DNA of 64,000 bases from Bimastos eiseni (taxonomy: Eukaryota > Annelida > Clitellata > Crassiclitellata > Lumbricidae), in assembly GCA_959347315.1 (NCBI GenBank), contig OY365814.1, forward strand, positions 2,407,661 to 2,471,660, read 5' to 3'. Both the position numbers and the translations under genes were made by a program. Below are positions 10,810 to 23,273 of this stretch, in pieces. The notes under the pieces were generated by a model, which saw only the letters and a program-made list of their open reading frames with translations, was not told the origin of the DNA and ran no database searches. Positions within the stretch are counted from its first letter, which is position 1. Every line of letters starts with the position of its first letter.

Positions 10810-11340
10810 CTCCGTTTGCTTTGACATTGCTTTGACCTTTTGATATGAATATATATGAATGTAAACTGATTGTTATAATAATATTTATTATATTAATATT
10901 TATGATTTTGGCCTACACGCTGAGAAGTCCTCTCACGCGCGACACTCAGGACGATGGCGCTATATAAAAGTCATCAACCGACAGCAGAGGCGTAAGAGGA
11001 CTACGGATGAAGTTGTCTACCTGAAACCTCAGAGGAGAGACATCACTGGGCCTCGCCTGAAGGGGCGGCGTCAATACAGACAGCGAGAATTATGCAAGTA
11101 TCAACGGATTGTCAAACAACGAAACCCGACACCGCGAGGCAGATGTCAGAACCGACTGCCCCTTCCATTTCTACGACCCACAGACAAGAAATTCATGAAT
11201 CAGTTGAAGATTTGGTCTGGACCGGCTGGTTGACACGGATCATGAATAGGGAACAATTCCGATACGAATGGCGGAACCCACAAGGCGGTATAACTGTAGT
11301 AATGGAATGCAATGACACTCATAAGGCCCAGCCATAACAG
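10810..11340 (+). other. Unassigned segment with short ORF, possible retroelement remnant
   Basis: After the exon C donor comes AT-rich DNA, then a GC-richer block with an 81-codon frame at 11092-11337 (it ends ECNDTHKAQP). I do not recognise the protein and it has no supported partner. Confidence 0.25.
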
Positions 11341-11830
11341 GCGCTAGTCAAACAGTAACTGGACGCCCCTAGGGATCTGGCGTTACGCTAAAGACGCCAA
11401 GACCCGACCAACCAGGGTCTGTAATGGTTTCTGCAGGTGACCTGTCGTCCATAGAGATAGGAGTTTTGCGTTTAGGATGGCGAAGGAAATCACCTCTAGA
11501 AGGGTTTATATAGCGTAGCAAGCAAAGCAAGAGGGACTTGTTTCGGAACTGGGGGAGACGCTAGGTCGTTCTGACGATAAGGGTAATCAACGTAGTTGGG
11601 AATCCCGTCTCCAACGTAAACCAGGGGATTATTTTTAAAAGGACACTAATAACTCCAGTAAGTGTAGATAGACTGAGTGGTGTGTATATATATTATTAAT
11701 TATACATATTAAAGCCATCAAGTGTGTCGTGTTGCTGAACTTGGTGATCGAGAAAAGAACTAGCGGGTACTCTCGTCATCAAGAAAAAGGAGTGGCGAGA
11801 GTGAAACCCGCGACAAGTCCCGTTAACATT
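11341..11830 (+). mobile_element. Possible LTR-retroelement terminal region
   Basis: A stretch with an attaaag polyadenylation-like signal near 11710 is followed by tgctgaacttggtgatcgag, which resembles an LTR end plus a tRNA-primer-like site. No second LTR or coding region was found, so this is weak. Confidence 0.2.
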
Positions 11831-12194
11831 GAACGGTATCAATACCGTAAGATCACAGAAAACGGAAAATGTTATGAGCAGGACACAACTTTTGCAGCCT
11901 AGAGTGGCACATTTTTTTTATCAGTATAGCTTGTTTTACTAGGAGCCAATGTAACAGAATAAGAATTATAATCAGGTAGAATTTGGAGGCATTGAATACG
12001 TATCATCTCAAAACATAATACCAGTTTCCTTAATTTATATATTTTTCTGTATGATACATTTGAACTTATCCATTAATTCACGATAGCGATACTCGCAGCA
12101 CTACACTACCCTATGATCAATCTAGGAAAAAAATTTAGCTGACATTGTGGTACGGATAAAATGGTACAAATTAAACGGCACTCTTGAATAGAAA

Positions 12195-12482
12195 GCTACA
12201 CAGGTCATCCTTGTTATGGATGCGTCGTAAAAGAAATTTATAACTGTCAGTCAGAATAGAAAGCTGGATCAATAAAAAAATATCTTGCTAGAGTAAAAAT
12301 TGGATTGAGGAACAAAATTTAGCAGTTGGATTGATGAGCGGAATTTTTGCTTAATGCGTGATGCAATCTTATCTAGTAGCAAAACTGTTTCTGCTCGTTC
12401 TCTTAAGACTTTCGCCTCTGATTAGGTTGTCCTGTGAGAGGCGCTTTATAAATCCGTAAATAGAATAAAATAGAATAGAATA
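12195..12482 (+). repeat. Minisatellite fragment and retroposon tail
   Basis: Degenerate copies of the gaaagctggatcaataa unit lie at 12240-12355. At 12435-12482 gaggcgctttataaat runs into an (AATAG)n-like tail, a common 3' end of LINE/SINE insertions. The rest of 11830-13060 contains no recognised feature. Confidence 0.5.
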
Positions 12483-13059
12483 TTAGTCTACGACTTTGCC
12501 AACTTTGCTTCCCCTACTTAACGCAGCCAATGTAATCTAATAGACGCACAAAAGTAAAGAAATCGCAAAATAAATGAATATTTTCTCATTTATAACTAAA
12601 GTTATTGTGAACATATTTATCCGGTTGAAATCAAGTTTAGATGAAACTAATAAACGCATAAAAACAGCACAGATGATCTTGTTGGTTGCAAATTTGCATT
12701 ATATTAAGGGCAAGAGGACGCTAGTTAATTTTATATCTCTATTGCTTTCGCACCTATCATATGAAATAAATTTAGTCATCGTAATAATGTTCATATTCTC
12801 TTTTGCGCCATGTCTACCAGGGCCGGCTCCTGGCATAGGCGACGTAGGAAGCCGCATAGATCGCATCATTTCAGGGTCGCCGAATTTTAAGGATAACACG
12901 GAGATATATTCAGGAATAAAATTTTATGGTGATTAAAAAAGAAATTCACGAATTAGTTATTGAAAACTGGTTATGGGCTAATTCCAATTCCAGCAAAGAT
13001 ATTCAATCTCTTAACACCCCATTTAATCTTCTGCTCTTTCCCTATTAATTTGGTTTTGT

Positions 13060-13320
13060 AACGATAGTCCGAAGTTTCGATAATCCGATGGTTCAATAGT
13101 CCGAAGGCTCGATAGTTCGAAGGTTCGATTGTCCGAAGGTTCGATAATGCGAAACAAATGTTTTAGTCCGAGTTTTCTTCGGATTATCGAACCTTCAGAC
13201 TGTCGAACCTTCGAACTATCAAACCATAGGCACTATCTAGCTAACACTAATCTTCGGACTATCGAAACTTCGGACTATTGAACCTTCGGGCTATCGAACC
13301 TTCGGACTATCGAGCGGACA
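13060..13320. mobile_element. Compact palindromic element of tccgaaggttcgatag words
   Basis: The left half holds tandem copies of a 15-16 bp word (tccgaaggttcgatag and variants). The right half holds the reverse complement (cttcggactatcgaacc). Almost nothing lies between. The same words end the elements at 22596-22893 and 37989-38296. It looks like a copy reduced to its outer arms. Confidence 0.75.
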
Positions 13321-13849
13321 CTTAGTTTTCCTATGCCTTAATCGTCTATAGGCCCTATATTTTGACCAAAAAAACATTATTATGTACGCGTGCAGTGTGT
13401 GCCTGACCCAATAGTTTCTCACATCTTCCTGTTTACGGGGTACGGCGCTCTTATATAGATGACTGCATAGGGCGACAAATTACCTTAGGACTGCGCTGAT
13501 GTCTATAAACATTAGGTACCATTCGATCATGTCGATGGTACTTCGGTATATTGTAAGCCTATAATTATGTTAGTTTTAAGTCGAGTAAAACCTAAAAAGC
13601 TTTGTGCCAAGTTTAGACAACAGCAGCAATAATCTTGAAGAATACAACTTATACAACAATATTTTTAAAATTAATTTTTACCTAAAATGCCGCCCCTAAG
13701 AGAAGTGGCGCCAGAGGCGGTTCGCCCTCCTCTCCCCCTCGCTACGCCACTGGGCGGTCGAAGCATATGTATTTTCATCGTCAGTTTTACTGTGCATAAT
13801 TATTTGCTTGAATTTAGATTATTTCTATTCGCAATTTTTTTAATTTTAG
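13321..13849. other. Intron 3 remainder
   Basis: No gene was recognised. A cctcgctacgccactg word at about 13738-13753 also occurs at about 17320-17335 and looks like a DNA-transposon terminus. Confidence 0.4.
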
Positions 13850-13915
13850 GTTGCCTGCATAACGATAAAGACAAGCGTCTGACGTTTCATGAAATACTGG
13901 CACGTCATCGCAATC
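13850..13915 (+). CDS. Protein kinase exon D (end of C-lobe)
   Basis: This 66-bp exon follows an acceptor tttaattttag. Its first two bases complete a Ser codon with exon C. It encodes CLHNDKDKRLTFHEILARH, aligning with the helix H-I region that normally reads CW..D...RP.F. The Trp is replaced by Leu and the Pro of RP by Leu; the Arg is kept. The donor AATC|GTAAGA is good and the exon ends in phase 1. It is short, but phase, position and residue pattern all agree. Confidence 0.72.
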
Positions 13916-15959
13916 GTAAGAATATACTTTCCATTCAAATTTAATTGTGTCTGCGCCTCTGATTGTGTCCCAAATAACATAGATGATACACAGTTTTAAC
14001 CTAGGTGTGTATTTATTAAACGTTAGTAAAACATACGAACTTAAGAAGTGCAATTAAATAACAAACTTGTATCTGCCTAGTGGCGGCGCTGGCCTTGAAA
14101 ATTTGGTACGCAATAGCGGCAAAACGCATGTTCATTTAACAAATAATGACGATCTTTTGCTGGTATATCGAAGACATAAATACACCGTAAGTAAGTATGT
14201 TCTGACGAAGTAGAAAATTTAATTCTATTTACAAATTATTTGGTTAAATATTAAAAAATTTTAAATTTTGGTAAACAATTCTTTTGACTTTTGACTTATT
14301 TCGGTAAATTTTGGGACGTAATTTGCGTATTTTACCTCCATGCAGCGCCGCCACTCTATCTGCCGACACAATGTAATGATACCTTTATAACATAAAAGTA
14401 GATTTACCACGTTTTCTCAATTTATGTCCATCTTCAATCAGTTGTTGAGACAAACTAACCTACTAACATTTTCAGTTGAGAGTGCGGAGCGTTTCTTGTT
14501 AATAAGAAAACAGTCTCTCGCAAGGAGGCGGTAGTTGCTGGCAAGTGGCGATATAGGCCCTTCCGGGCTAACGATGCAAGTGTCCTGTTTGCACCTTCAG
14601 CGAAACAGTAATTTTAAAAATAAAAAATTATTGAATTACAGTAAATTGTATGGATTGTATACTTTTATTGTAATACTAATTTGATTCTATACAGACTACT
14701 ATGCTAGCATGATGATGGCTTGTGAAATAAATAATATGTAAAGTTTTTTTTTGTTCCAGCTTATTCCCGCTCAATATCTGACCAGCGTATATTTTGTATA
14801 TACTTTGTATAATCGATAAATATTAAGCCGCACTGTATAAATGTGAATGAACCCAGTAATGGGTCATTGTATAACTACGTCACGTTGATGATGGCTCAAA
14901 GAATTTCAATTAATCAAAATCCGTCCATGTTGCTGTTTTCTACAGAACTGTACTTGGCATCATTTATAATTCAAAGCAAATTGTGATCTATTGCAACAGA
15001 ATAAATAAACAATACAAGCGGGAATAGACTACGTTCACTGCAAAGAACTTCAGGACTGACACAAATACTCAAAAATGACATTAAACATTGCATTTTATTT
15101 TATGGTTTACAGAATATTTGTTAAATATTAAATTCGTGTTTATATTGTCTCTGTAAGCAGACGACGTAATCAATAAAACATTACGCTGTCTCCCTACTGT
15201 TCTATCAGCGTTCGCTACAGTACTAACGGAAAAACTGAATTTCACAGCAATAATATAGATAATACTAACTAGCCTACGTACTTAGCATTTATTCAAACAA
15301 ATTGTGCTTTGATCTGTAGCTTTCAGTTTTGAACATTGATATTTTTTCGGAATTTTCAAAAATCATGTTTCTATTTTATTTGAAATATAGCCCCACTTTT
15401 TTGTAAATGCTCTCAGAGGAAACGGCCGCACCCCCACCCAACATGACTGCGCCTCTGAGTGTGTCCCATATATCAAAGATGATAAATAGATCGCGCATAA
15501 ACACAACTAGTGAATCAAAACTAAGGACCATATCGTCCTCCTCGATCGTAGTCTACCTATTTCTAAAAAGTCTCTTTACGCTGTCCTACTTTTCTGATTT
15601 TTATCAACAAAAGCTGTTACATCTCTTCGCTTGTCTTTGCATCCCATAGTCCTGCTTGATTCGTGCTCTTTTCTGTGTTTGTCTCTTGGCGCCGTAGCAA
15701 AAGCGCGCAGAATATAAGCGCGCCGACATCCCATGTACTGTATAGCCTACTCGCACAAAATGCTAAATGAACTCTATGGTGTGACGTATCATTATTTTGG
15801 TCAGCGACAAATTTTTGTAGTGAGGAAAACGCTTACTATAGAAAGACTGAATAATGAAATGTTGGTAAAAGAGTATTTTGGCGTATTTGATTACCTTGTG
15901 TGCTTGTGGTATATTTTAGCGTGTTTAATTATTTAATTAATTGTGACACGTATTTTATA
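13916..15959. other. Intron 4, first part
   Basis: AT-rich DNA with no supported gene. ORFs here (for example 15407-15649) lack any recognisable motif. A word gcgcctctga-gtgtcccat occurs near 13950 and 15450, suggesting an old repeat. Confidence 0.5.
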
Positions 15960-16447
15960 AGTAGAAACTGGACTCAGAATAATTATTATGCTTAAATGGA
16001 AGCTTGATCGATGAAAAGAATTTTAAAGTGTGTTTTAAAGTATTTATTTAAGGAAATGTTGAAAGGAATTCCACTTGCTTCCAGCGTGACGCCTTTTTTT
16101 TATCAATTGAGCCTCTTTTTATGCATGATATTTTCAGCGATACAGCTCTCATTCATGGATATTTCTTTTCATCGAGCCATCTTCCATTTAGGTATATTTA
16201 TTTTCATCAATCCAGCTTCCATTTAGGTTTATTTAATTTCATCAATCGACTTTGTTTACATCCGTCGTATCGTTAAGCGGACGCTTCATCTCCGGACGAT
16301 TCATCACGAACGGTTCATCCCGTGGACTGTTCATCATAGGACGTTTCATGCCCGTCGATTCATCACCAATAATTAATTAATACTTTATTGCTTCACTACT
16401 TCGTAGCAATTCTCTCTTCCCGCGTGGAAGCGGGATTGATGAAAATA
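15960..16447. mobile_element. Fold-back element pieces (gtttcatcaccggac family)
   Basis: 15960-16260 holds minisatellite units in both orientations (aagcttgatcgatgaaaag and ttcatcaatccagcttcc). 16268-16420 repeats the outer arm of the element at 1478, with the same caccaataattaatta stretch and ~15-bp words. The following internal unit (tggaagcgggattgatg) is cut at about 16447 by a LINE 3' end. It is a truncated copy. Confidence 0.65.
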
Positions 16448-16469
16448 AACATTTCAAATCAATTTTAAA

Positions 16470-16690
16470 TTCAATTTTCTTTGGTAACCAAAAAAATGAC
16501 TAAATGACAAACAAAAAGTTAATATAAATGAATATTCTGGTTACACAGGGGAACCTAAAGGGATCATAAACCCCGCTAACCAGGATTCCCTATTTAGAAT
16601 TTATAAACTGGCAATGGGTACCAATATTAATAGCGTTCATATACCAGTAAGTAAAAATAGATAGAACTGAATCGTAACTATAGTGCCTTC
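16470..16690 (-). mobile_element. LINE 3'-UTR fragment
   Basis: On the minus strand this reads like the 3' UTR seen at 58801-59080, including the ggttagcggggtttatgatc block and a ttggttaccaaag terminus. It is 5'-truncated with no coding sequence. Confidence 0.5.
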
Positions 16691-18184
16691 AAACTAAGGG
16701 CTCATTGCATCCACTTAATATACAGAAATACAAACACGCAATACTTAGAGTTGTCTTCAAACAAATAGAGGCAAAATTTATTTTTAAATAATCTAATATT
16801 TGGCTGGTGTTGAATATAATTATTGGTCTGTGAGAAAATCTAGATAGGCCTATGATTAATCTAAGCCAATCAGGAAGACCAAGAGCCAGGGCTGGATCAT
16901 TAAGGCATAAGGCCACTAAGCCTTTTCGATCTAGCCTGCAAGACGTTTGGTAGCTTCATATTGAGGATTGCTTTATTATTTGTTTTATAAATGGTTTATT
17001 CCTTAAAATTAATGCTACACCTTATTCTATTTTCTTATTTTTTATATAAAATGGTAGTGCATTTTTGATTAGTCAAACAGTTTAATTTTGACTGCATGCT
17101 ATCGCTGATGCTGTTACTAACTGTATATATATATGTATATGTATATATAATGAATTGAATATTGAATAGAATAACCATAATGTATATAATGAAAACACTC
17201 AAAACAGGCGTCTTATGCCTATCTCTCCCTTTGTGCATGTCACGGGATATGCACAAGAGTAAAGTTATGGAAATATAGACAAAGACGGCATTTTGTACCT
17301 TCGCCCTAGGCGGCACTTTGCCTCGCTACGCCACTGTTTAAACCTACCATGTATAGGCCTATAGCTATATGGATTTCAGATGGCGGGCTACCTAACCGTT
17401 TTCCAAATCGCTATGGCAATGCCTTCGTTAATTGATTTAATTAATTAGACTCTGCAGTGCAATACCTTATCGGATCCGCTCATCTGTCATAAGGGACGCC
17501 ATCTAGAGAGGAACGTATGGTGACAGAGAGTGAGATGCAGACAGTTCTCTCTACGATGAGGCCATGAGGGTTATCTGCACGGAGTAATTTTCCTAGGGGG
17601 TTGCAGGCCGGTTTTATTTGGGGGCAGGGGTTGATGGCCGCGTGTTATTTCCCAGGTGGTTTTTAACCTAGAACCGTCGCATTCACACGGAAATGCAATG
17701 CAATACTCTATATCTGATACTGAGAGACTGATACGCAATTCTGGTTACTGTAAGGTTAGAGTTACCTTTAATGTTAGAGCCCAAAACTTCTTAAAGCGTT
17801 TCTGGCACTGCATAGTTCGATCTATAGCATACAATGAATCAAGAGTTTTTAATTTTAAAAATAATAAAACTATAAAGCTAACCTCTGTGGGTTTTGGGTT
17901 AAAAATACCTTTAAACTTTGTTTTTTTCCTTTAAATCAAGTCGTATAGCCGTGTTGCATCGATAAGATGATCGTAAGTTCAGCAATACAATTTGTCGGTG
18001 TTCGTGACCGATGCTCCTCCCTCGCCGCCTGATCTTCGTTGTAGCTGAGTTGGTTAGGGAATTCAAGCTGTGGAGATGTACACCAAACCACTGTGATGTG
18101 AGTTAAGCATCTATAATAAACGTCACAATTTTCGGTATTATGCTTAGCGAGTGTCAAGGATTTGCACTTGCGTTATGATTTCAG
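16691..18184. other. Intron 4, second part
   Basis: No gene was recognised. A DNA-transposon-like terminus (gcctcgctacgccactg) lies at about 17319-17335. A plus-strand tRNA A-box-like TAGCTGAGTTGGTTAG at about 18040-18055, without a convincing B box, may be a SINE relic. Confidence 0.4.
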
Positions 18185-18359
18185 ACAAGATCAAATTGCG
18201 GGCAATTCGTGACTTTGACTCTAAACAGATGAAACACATCGAGAGAATCGGGTTCAATCATGTTCTAAAGAGCAGAGGACTGGTGGACTCTCTTTATGCT
18301 GAAGTGCTTCCGTTTAAAATTGGAGATAAAATGGAAACAATTCCTCCTACGGAAATCGG
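18185..18359 (+). CDS. SH3-like domain, first exon (E)
   Basis: The acceptor atgatttcag precedes the frame, and two bases complete a His codon with exon D in phase 1. The exon reads KIKLRAIRDFDSKQ, then a middle segment, then AEVLPFKIGDKMETIPPTEI. RAIRDFDS resembles the ALYDYD strand of SH3 domains, and LPFKIGDKMETI matches the (L/I)SFKKGD.(I/L) block. About 30 extra residues separate these, more than in a typical SH3 RT loop. The donor is a weaker GG|GTGACC in phase 2; using it makes GlyGluAsn with the next exon, and without it the frame stops at the same point. SH3 identity is by pattern only. Confidence 0.6.
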
Positions 18360-18726
18360 GTGACCATATTTTGATTACTGCATTTATATGATGGTTTTCT
18401 TTCAATTGGCAATTTGTTTATATAATAGATCTGCACATCGCATTGTTATTTTTTTAATACACGCCGACAAATGCTCTGCAATAATGTTGCAAATGTAAAT
18501 ACATTGTACATTGGACTTATTTTTCTTACGCGGTGCGCAATGTGTAATTGAGCATTTAGTGTTAGGTGTGCTATTCTAAGGACGGGTTGTGCATTTGGTG
18601 ATCCCAGGTACAGCCGAAATATAAATCAACTCCATGTTGACATATATTTGAAAAAAATATTTTTATAAAGATGCTGGAAAAAGGCTAACGAAAATTTCTC
18701 GAAAAATGCTTGATGTTGCTTTTCAG

Positions 18727-18806
18727 TGAGAACATCGATTGGTGGATGGTGAGGCATTTCGACAGCAAAAAGATTGGATTCATACTAAGAGATCGCGTTG
18801 TCACAG
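18727..18806 (+). CDS. SH3-like domain, second exon (F)
   Basis: After tgcttttcag, the phase-2 continuation reads ENIDWWMVRHFDSKKIGFIL and ends RDRVV. The WW followed about ten residues later by GFIL..(D)(R/Y)V is the SH3 signature WW.(A/G)....G..GFIPSNYV. SH3 domains of Src-like genes are often split at exactly this place. The exon ends in phase 1 at ACAG|GTAGGT. If that donor were unused, the frame would stop at TGA (18818-18820), so this could also be the last exon of a shorter kinase-SH3 gene. The next identified exon (38433) starts in phase 0, which does not fit directly. Confidence 0.62.
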
Positions 18807-18829
18807 GTAGGTGGCAAAGGTGATCATCA

Positions 18830-18880
18830 TCATCTTGATCGTCGTCGTCGTTGTCATCATCATCATCATCATCATTTTCT
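18830..18880 (+). repeat. ATC/GTC trinucleotide microsatellite
   Basis: Imperfect atc and gtc repeats lie directly downstream of exon F. Confidence 0.85.
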
Positions 18881-19194
18881 TCAATATTCTGTGTCCCGAT
18901 GGAAAGTAGACTACTAATCGTTTGTCAGAAGTTCCTTGAAGGTTAAACTAATATCTATAAAATTATATGTGCAGTAACCTACACCATTTTCAAATAAATA
19001 TGCAAAATATGACGAAAATTGATGTGTTATTCATAAGCGAAGAAATTGAATGATTAGAAATAGCTGGTCGACTTGAAGTTTCCCACCATAGGTCGACGAT
19101 CACGTGGTCAAACAGCTGCCACTCTTCAATCAGACTATATTCCTGCTTAATCGATTTTATGTAGCACTGAAGTTTTTTAATACGAATCAATCAA

Positions 19195-21165
19195 TGCTTT
19201 TTATTGTTCACAGACAAAACACAAAACAAAAATACAACACGGAAATAGTAGTGTAAATTAATCATCCGGTGAGCAAGGGAAACCCCAAAGAACAAACCGC
19301 TCCGCTAACAGGGACCACCCAATTTCAACATTAAATTAACATAGATGTACATGTAAATCATAAAGTTTTTTCGGCGTACCACATAAAAGTATCGAACATA
19401 ATCATCATTTCGTAACAAGCAAATGTCGCAACAAGTAACTTTATATAGCCCTTCAGTAAAAAGTGTTTAGGTGATTTTTAAACTGGTGTTATGAGACATA
19501 TTGGTTAGGTGGGAAAGTAGCATGTTCCAGAGGGACACCCCATGTATTCTCATGCTGTGCTGCCTAATTGTACTATGAATGGTACTTTGGTTATACTTAT
19601 TTGACACCCGTGTCTGATGGTCATGGATCTGTAACGTTTTAAAAAAAACATCGATTGAAACCACTTGGTAATAAGCACATATGAACCATGTACAAAAACA
19701 TTCCGATTATTTAATTTAGTTTATTAATTCTTTCTATTTTCAATATCCCCAGAATTATGAATAAGCTTTTAGTGTGGGTTCTGGGATGAGCATTACTTAT
19801 AATACGCTAACGCGTTTGTGCAAAATATCCAACCAAGTCAATCGAGTGGGATACGTGGAAGTCAAGGTAAGGTTGCAGTATGACAGATAACGATAAATCA
19901 AGAAATAATATGACGCAAGGAGTATGTTTTTAGAGAGAAGGTGTCGGATGCGGGTAATAAAACCAATATTGTTTGCCAATTTCTGGGAAATATGGTGAAT
20001 ATAATGTTTCCATGCATGTTCACTGAGCGTCTATATAAACCCCAAGAAACTTCGTAGCAGTCGCGTAATTTACATTTTGATTCTCAATATTTATACAAGA
20101 AAGTAGTTCACAATCAGAGACTATCTTCCTCCTAGGACTGAAAAGAATGGAGTTGGTCTTTTTTAGATTCAGCAATAAATTTTTTGCTTTAAACCAAGCT
20201 CCCACCTTTGCATGCTCCTCATTTAGCCTGTTATAATATAATTCATGCAGTGATTTATCAGACATGAATACATTCATATCGTCTGCGAACATGATAAATT
20301 TCAGGGCTGTTGAAACATGATGAATATCGTTCACTTATAAAAAATTAAACAACGGGACCAATATAGAAACCTGAGGGACACTACAGTTTATGTCAATTAT
20401 GGGTTCAATCGAGCATCTAGCCACTGTAGGGTTGATCCCATCCAAGACCTCACTGTATGTGCGGCGGAGTCCCTGAGCAAACGAAACAAGTTCCAAAGGT
20501 GAAGTTAATTCAATTCCTATGGAATTAAGTTCTGGATTTACTAGATAGTCCATATAGGAAGCTGCTGTAGGACTTATGTTAGAGGCCAACTTGGATCCAA
20601 TCTATGTGAAAAACTCATTAAATTTATTTGCTATGACTTACTTCCCTTACATTCCCTGTCATCAATTACAAATTCATCAGGCAGTGTGTTAGATTCATCC
20701 CCATGCAGTAGAGTTTTTATTATATGCCATGTTTTATGCAAATTATTTTCGCACTCCAAAAATTCATTTAGTAATATTGTTTTTCTGCTTCTTTTCTGTT
20801 CCTTTTAAATATAGTTCTATAAGAGACAAACTTTGCTCTATTTATTAAAGTAGGTGATTTTATGTACTTTTTATAAAGTCGAGATTTCTTATTTCATGAT
20901 TTTAAAAGGGCACCCGTCATCCAAAGTTGTCTAACAACATCTCTCTTTTTTTGGAATTTTAGTGAATTCAAGAAAAGTGTGTTCATACGGGTGGCTGTAT
21001 CGATCCGTAAACGTCGTATAAGCCAGATTCGTGTCTTGTATAGTACATGATTTCTGAAATTCAGACCAATTCGATTCCCGCGACAAGTTATGAAACTTGC
21101 GCAGGGATTTGTTTCGTACGAGTTGCAGCAACTTTCAAAGGTGGGGTCTGAACATTGGGGTGACC
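19195..21165 (-). pseudogene. LINE: linker, reverse transcriptase and 3' UTR (degenerate)
   Basis: On the minus strand the order is linker (SRESNWSEFQKSC..., then LWMTGALLKS), thumb/finger pieces, a CSVPQVSILVPLFNFL motif-B region, FIMFADDMNVFMSD (motif C), LNLKKTNSILF and ATKFLGVYIDAQ. A 3' UTR follows at 19195-19480 with the ctgttagcggagc block shared with 58801-59080. Multiple frameshifts and stops make it inactive. The same family as 56800-59080 is evident from the WMT(A/G)(G/A)LLKS and KT(N)(S/Y)ILF motifs. It is probably the downstream part of the element whose endonuclease lies at 23274-24020. Confidence 0.82.
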
Positions 21166-22397
21166 GCTCATTTCGTCGCGGATTATTTCGTCGCTTCATT
21201 TCGTCGCAGACTAAATTTCGTCGCAGTTCATTTTGCCGCTTTCATTTCGTCGCATTTCAGTTATGCTTAAATTGAAGCTGCATACGACGAAAAGAATTCT
21301 ATCTAAATGGGAGCTGGATGTGAGGAAAAGAATTCTGTTTACATGGGAGCTGGATGCTATAACAAGAATTCTGTTTAAGTGGGAGCTGGATGTGATGAAA
21401 AAATTATGTTTCAAGGGGAGCTCGATGCGATGAAAGGAATGTGTTTAAACGGAAGCTGGACTGATGAAAGGAATTCTGATAATAGATGTTCTTTTTCATC
21501 AATACAGCTTGGATTTTAGGAATATTTATTTTCTTTATCCAGCTTGTATTTTAGTAGACAGTCGTTTTATCTCTCAGAGTACTTTAAGCAAAAATGTCAT
21601 TCATTATGCGACCTTCTATTTCGGCGAGCTTTATTTTCATCATATATATATATATTTGCTATATATATATTGTTAGATAAGTCCTCAGGTTCAACTAAAA
21701 AGTATAATATAAATCAGCTTTAGGTACAAGTAGTTAAACATGAATACACCTTTTCAAGAGATTAAAGATAACAAAGTTGATCTTCAGGCAGAACAGAGTA
21801 ATAAAACAGCAAATTTCAAAACAACAGATCTGGCAAGAACGATCGCGTCCGACCAAAAACACCAGTCTGTCCCTACACTCCTTTATAGATCGCTTATATA
21901 GCTATCACCACACCTCTTTCTAGTATAGCCACTAAACTACCGAAGGTAAATACACATTACCATCCCTCATCAGGATTCATCCTCATACCAGCGACATAAG
22001 TATCAGCAAGATTATGCAACAATATATATATATATATATACAAGCCTACACGGTCTATTTTTCAAGTTTTCCTTTCATAATTAAAATAACTCTGCTTAAA
22101 TGAAGGCTGGATCGATGAAAAGGATATTCTTAAACAAATGCTGGATGAATGAAAAACAATTCTCCTTAGATGAAGGCAGAACCGATGAAAAAGATCTTTT
22201 TAAATAGAAGCTGAATTAACACATAGAATTCTACATAATTGCAAGCTGGGCCGATGAAAGAGATCTTCCTAGACAGAAGCTGGATTAATATAAAGAATTT
22301 TACTTAATTGCATGCTGGACCGACGAAAAGTATCTTCTTATTTAGAAGCTGGATTGATGAGATGCATTGCCGCTTAAGTGAAAGCGGAATCAATGAA

Positions 22398-22433
<36 letters not shown>

Positions 22434-22595
22434 AAACAATCCCTCTTCCAATTAGATATATTTCTTTTCGTACATCCCGTTTGCATTTTGGTTTATACTT
22501 TTCATCACATCCAGCTTCCATTTAACATAATTCTTTTAGTAGCATCCAATTCCCATTTAAATAAAATTATTTTCATCGCATCCAGCTCCCACGGG
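21166..22595. mobile_element. Fold-back/minisatellite cluster with ttcgtcgc outer words
   Basis: 21172-21260 consists of ~14-15 bp words ending ttcgtcgc. 21260-21480 carries the internal unit with gggagctggatg(t/c)gatg. 21490-21550 and 22440-22590 carry it inverted (atccagcttccattta). 22085-22400 holds forward copies again. TA runs lie at 21640-21672, 22022-22042 and 22400-22430. 21675-22020 has nothing recognisable. The block splits a minus-strand LINE. Confidence 0.6.
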
Positions 22596-22893
22596 TTCTG
22601 TATCGATAGTCCGAAGGTTCGATAGTCCGAAGTTTGCATGGTGACCGGTAGATAGTAATAAGCTAGTGGTTTTAATGGTAACTGGACTGATGAGAAGAAT
22701 TATGTTTGCAAGAAGCTTGATTGCATAATTCTTTTCATTCATCCAGCTTTCATTTAGACATAATTCTTCTCATATCAATCCAGCTCCCAGTTTTGCACAT
22801 TCTTTGCATCAATTAAACCAGATTCTAGTTAAATTAATGTCGGAGTATAGAATCTTCGGATTATCGAACTTTCGTATTATCGAACGGACACCC
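22596..22893. mobile_element. ~300-bp TIR element, tccgaaggttcgatag family, copy 1
   Basis: The left end has tandem gatagtccgaaggttc words and the right end the inverted set (atcttcggattatcgaac). The interior matches the copy at 37989-38296 throughout (gcatggtgaccggt, agaagcttgattgcataatt, cagattctagttaaattaat). It is non-coding. Its interior includes inverted units of the common minisatellite. Confidence 0.8.
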
Positions 22894-22894
22894 T

Positions 22895-23268
22895 CCCACT
22901 TATACATAATTCTTTTCATCAATCCCGCTTCCATTTAGATCCATTTTTTTCAACAATCGCACTTCCATTTAGATATATTTCTTTTCACCAATCCCACTTG
23001 CATGTAGGGGCATTTGTTTTGATCAATCTCGCTTCTATTTAGGTGGATTTCTTTTTATCAATCCCGCTGCCATTTAGTATTTCTGTTCGTCGATCAAGCT
23101 TTAATTTAAGCATAATTTCTGTTATCAATACAGTTTCTTCTTAAACAGTATTTCTTTCATCGATCCCGGCTCCATTTCGTTTAGCCCCTTCGATCACGCG
23201 CCCTTTTAATTTCGCCCTTTTGATTGTTCCTTTTGATTTTCGCCCTTTTCATAGTAAACCTCAAATTA
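22895..23268. repeat. Inverted-orientation minisatellite and ttcgcccttttgatt words
   Basis: 22900-23175 contains tcaatcccgcttccattta-type units. 23185-23265 contains a different run of ~15-bp words around ttcgcccttttgatt. This ends where the LINE endonuclease begins. Confidence 0.6.
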
Positions 23269-23273
23269 CCCAC

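Noticed and set aside
16887..17336. Possible hAT element between cagggctggatc and tacgccactg
   Set aside because: Ends share only a few bases and no 8-bp target duplication is visible.
18040..18125. tRNA gene candidate (TAGCTGAGTTGGTTAG)
   Set aside because: No cloverleaf and no convincing B box; at most a SINE relic.
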